A stretch of DNA of 15,798 nt, from positions 1 through 15,798 of the forward strand of contig NZ_JAWDMQ010000032.1 of the NCBI RefSeq assembly GCF_046536515.1, written 5' to 3'. Both the position numbers and the translations under genes were made by a program. Shown piece after piece: positions 15,131-15,798 of this stretch (within the stretch, counting starts at the first letter, position 1; each line of letters opens with the position of its first letter). Below the pieces are notes generated by a model. That model did not search any database. It was not told the origin of the DNA and worked only from the letters and a program-made list of their open reading frames with translations. Origin of the DNA: Caldisphaera sp046536515. Lineage in GTDB: Archaea > Thermoproteota > Thermoprotei_A > Sulfolobales > Acidilobaceae.

Positions 15131-15144
15131 AGATTTATAAATCT
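15131..15144 (+). promoter_or_regulatory. Palindromic TATA box of merR
   Basis: AGATTTATAAATCT is a perfect 14-bp palindrome enclosing TTTATAAA (15134-15141). Its centre is about 28 bases before the ATG at 15166, the distance expected for a leaderless archaeal mRNA. No ribosome-binding sequence lies in front of that ATG, which agrees. Confidence 0.6.
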
Positions 15145-15165
15145 CCTGTTTTTTATTAAAAATAG

Positions 15166-15522
15166 ATGATAAATATGTTAACTAATAAGACTAATAATGA
15201 ACCATTAATATCAGAAATGGGATCATTTTTTACAGCTTTAGCTGACAAGACTAGACTTGAGATTGTTTTATTTTTAATTAAAAGCGGAGAATCATCAGTT
15301 CAAGACATCGCAAATAATTTAGGTAAATCGCAATCGTTAATATCACACCACCTCTCATGCCTGAAGAATTGCGGCGTAGTAAATGTGGTTAAAAAAGGAA
15401 AATTCTCAATATACGCTATAAATAACAAAGAAGTTATAGAAATAATAAATTTGGCTATAAACCATGTAAGCTCTTATAGCAAATCAATATTATCATGCGA
15501 TGTGTTAAAAAAAAGAAAATAA
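15166..15522 (+). CDS. merR: ArsR-family winged-helix repressor of the mercury operon
   Basis: 118 aa, typical ArsR size. LADKTRLEIVLFL (25-37) is the family's N-terminal helix signature, and VQDIANNLGKSQSLISHHLSCLKNCGVV (45-72) is the helix-turn-helix, followed by the wing VKKGKFSIYAIN. The classic ELCVCDL metal site is absent (ESSVQDI). Instead C65 and C69 sit in the recognition helix and C111 near the C-terminus, the spacing used by the Cd/Pb sensor CmtR. In Saccharolobus the gene named merR is likewise an ArsR-type regulator, unrelated to bacterial MerR. Divergent from merHA across a shared operator, so it is probably a repressor of merHA and of itself, released by Hg(II). Probably leaderless from ATG 15166; a second ATG lies at codon 4. 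Confidence 0.88.
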   Translation: MINMLTNKTNNEPLISEMGSFFTALADKTRLEIVLFLIKSGESSVQDIANNLGKSQSLISHHLSCLKNCGVVNVVKKGKFSIYAINNKEVIEIINLAINHVSSYSKSILSCDVLKKRK

Positions 15523-15757
15523 CAAAATCAATGAAAACAATTATTAGTTTATAATCTTATTTCAATAAAAAACTCTTATTATTTAATCATTTAAGATAAT
15601 CTCTATTTGAAATTTTGAATTTAATAAAGTTATTTTTTATTTACATGTCGATTATAAAAACATATACCGATAGCTTTGCAAGTTAAGTCATAATGTATTC
15701 TAAATAGTATAAAGTTATTAATCCTTACTTCTAAATAGTTTATTTTGGGTGTGAACT
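15523..15757 (+). other. A+T-rich intergenic spacer downstream of merR
   Basis: No ORF, RNA gene or clear repeat. T-rich tracts, for example around 15631-15640, could terminate merR transcription, as T-runs do in archaea. The last 50 bases carry the promoter of the next gene. Confidence 0.5.
15707..15714 (+). promoter_or_regulatory. TATA box for the gene entering at the right edge
   Basis: GTATAAAG would start transcripts near 15737-15740, about 20 bases before the GTG at 15758, leaving room for the GGGTG ribosome-binding sequence. Confidence 0.4.
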
Positions 15758-15798
15758 GTGGGAAAAGAATTAAGTTACGATCTTTCTGTTCTTTTATC
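15758..15798 (+). CDS. First codons of an unidentified gene, cut by the window edge
   Basis: GTG followed by an uninterrupted frame reading MGKELSYDLSVLL to the end. GGGTG lies about 6-7 bases upstream and a TATA box is at a fitting distance. Thirteen residues are too few to name a product. It has its own promoter signals and so is not part of the merR transcript. Confidence 0.4.
   Translation, partial: MGKELSYDLSVLL

Overview
The window looks like chromosome from a low-G+C thermoacidophilic archaeon of the Thermoproteota (Sulfolobales/Acidilobales-like). The reasons are the strongly A+T-rich DNA, AGA/AGG and ATA codon preference, TATA-box promoters, GGTG-type ribosome binding sites placed before TTG, GTG or ATG starts, an AbrB-PhoU regulator, a TnpB-type element, and a mercury locus organised like merH-merA with an ArsR-type MerR. 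The genus cannot be fixed from this sequence alone.

Layout. Positions 1-458 hold the C-terminal part of a TnpB-like RuvC nuclease that runs off the left edge. It is followed by a structured 3' segment to about 690 that probably carries the omega-RNA/right end. From 742 to 12334 eight genes lie on the minus strand. In transcription order, the upstream block is two thiolase-fold paralogs, a DUF35 zinc/OB-fold protein and an acyl-CoA dehydrogenase, packed with overlaps or gaps under 15 bp. After a 263-bp gap with its own promoter-like signals comes the downstream block: acetone carboxylase alpha, beta and gamma subunits (acxB, acxA, acxC, each overlapping the next by 4 bp) and acetoacetyl-CoA synthetase. 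An AbrB-PhoU regulator is divergent from the thiolase block. The right part is a mercury-resistance unit (merA and merH on the minus strand, a divergent ArsR-family merR), then the first codons of another gene at the right edge.

How the genes fit together. AcxABC would carboxylate acetone to acetoacetate and the synthetase would activate it to acetoacetyl-CoA. The obvious next step would be cleavage by the neighbouring 'thiolases', but both have lost the nucleophilic Cys and the His of the GHP motif. One has Tyr where SCP2-type enzymes often have His. Together with the DUF35 partner and the acyl-CoA dehydrogenase, this resembles the steroid side-chain retro-aldolase Ltp2-DUF35 system more than a thiolase. 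My main hypothesis is a catabolic module that MAKES acetone by retro-aldol cleavage of a 3-hydroxy-3-methylacyl-CoA (for example 3-hydroxyisovaleryl-CoA from leucine, isovalerate or isoprenoid chains) and then fixes CO2 onto it, bypassing methylcrotonyl-CoA carboxylase. This is inference; the hydratase and a Cys-containing thiolase would have to be encoded elsewhere.

The mer intergenic region shows a clear design: one ArsR-like inverted repeat between two divergent TATA boxes. The MerR has a Cys-x3-Cys plus C-terminal Cys pattern like the CmtR sensor.
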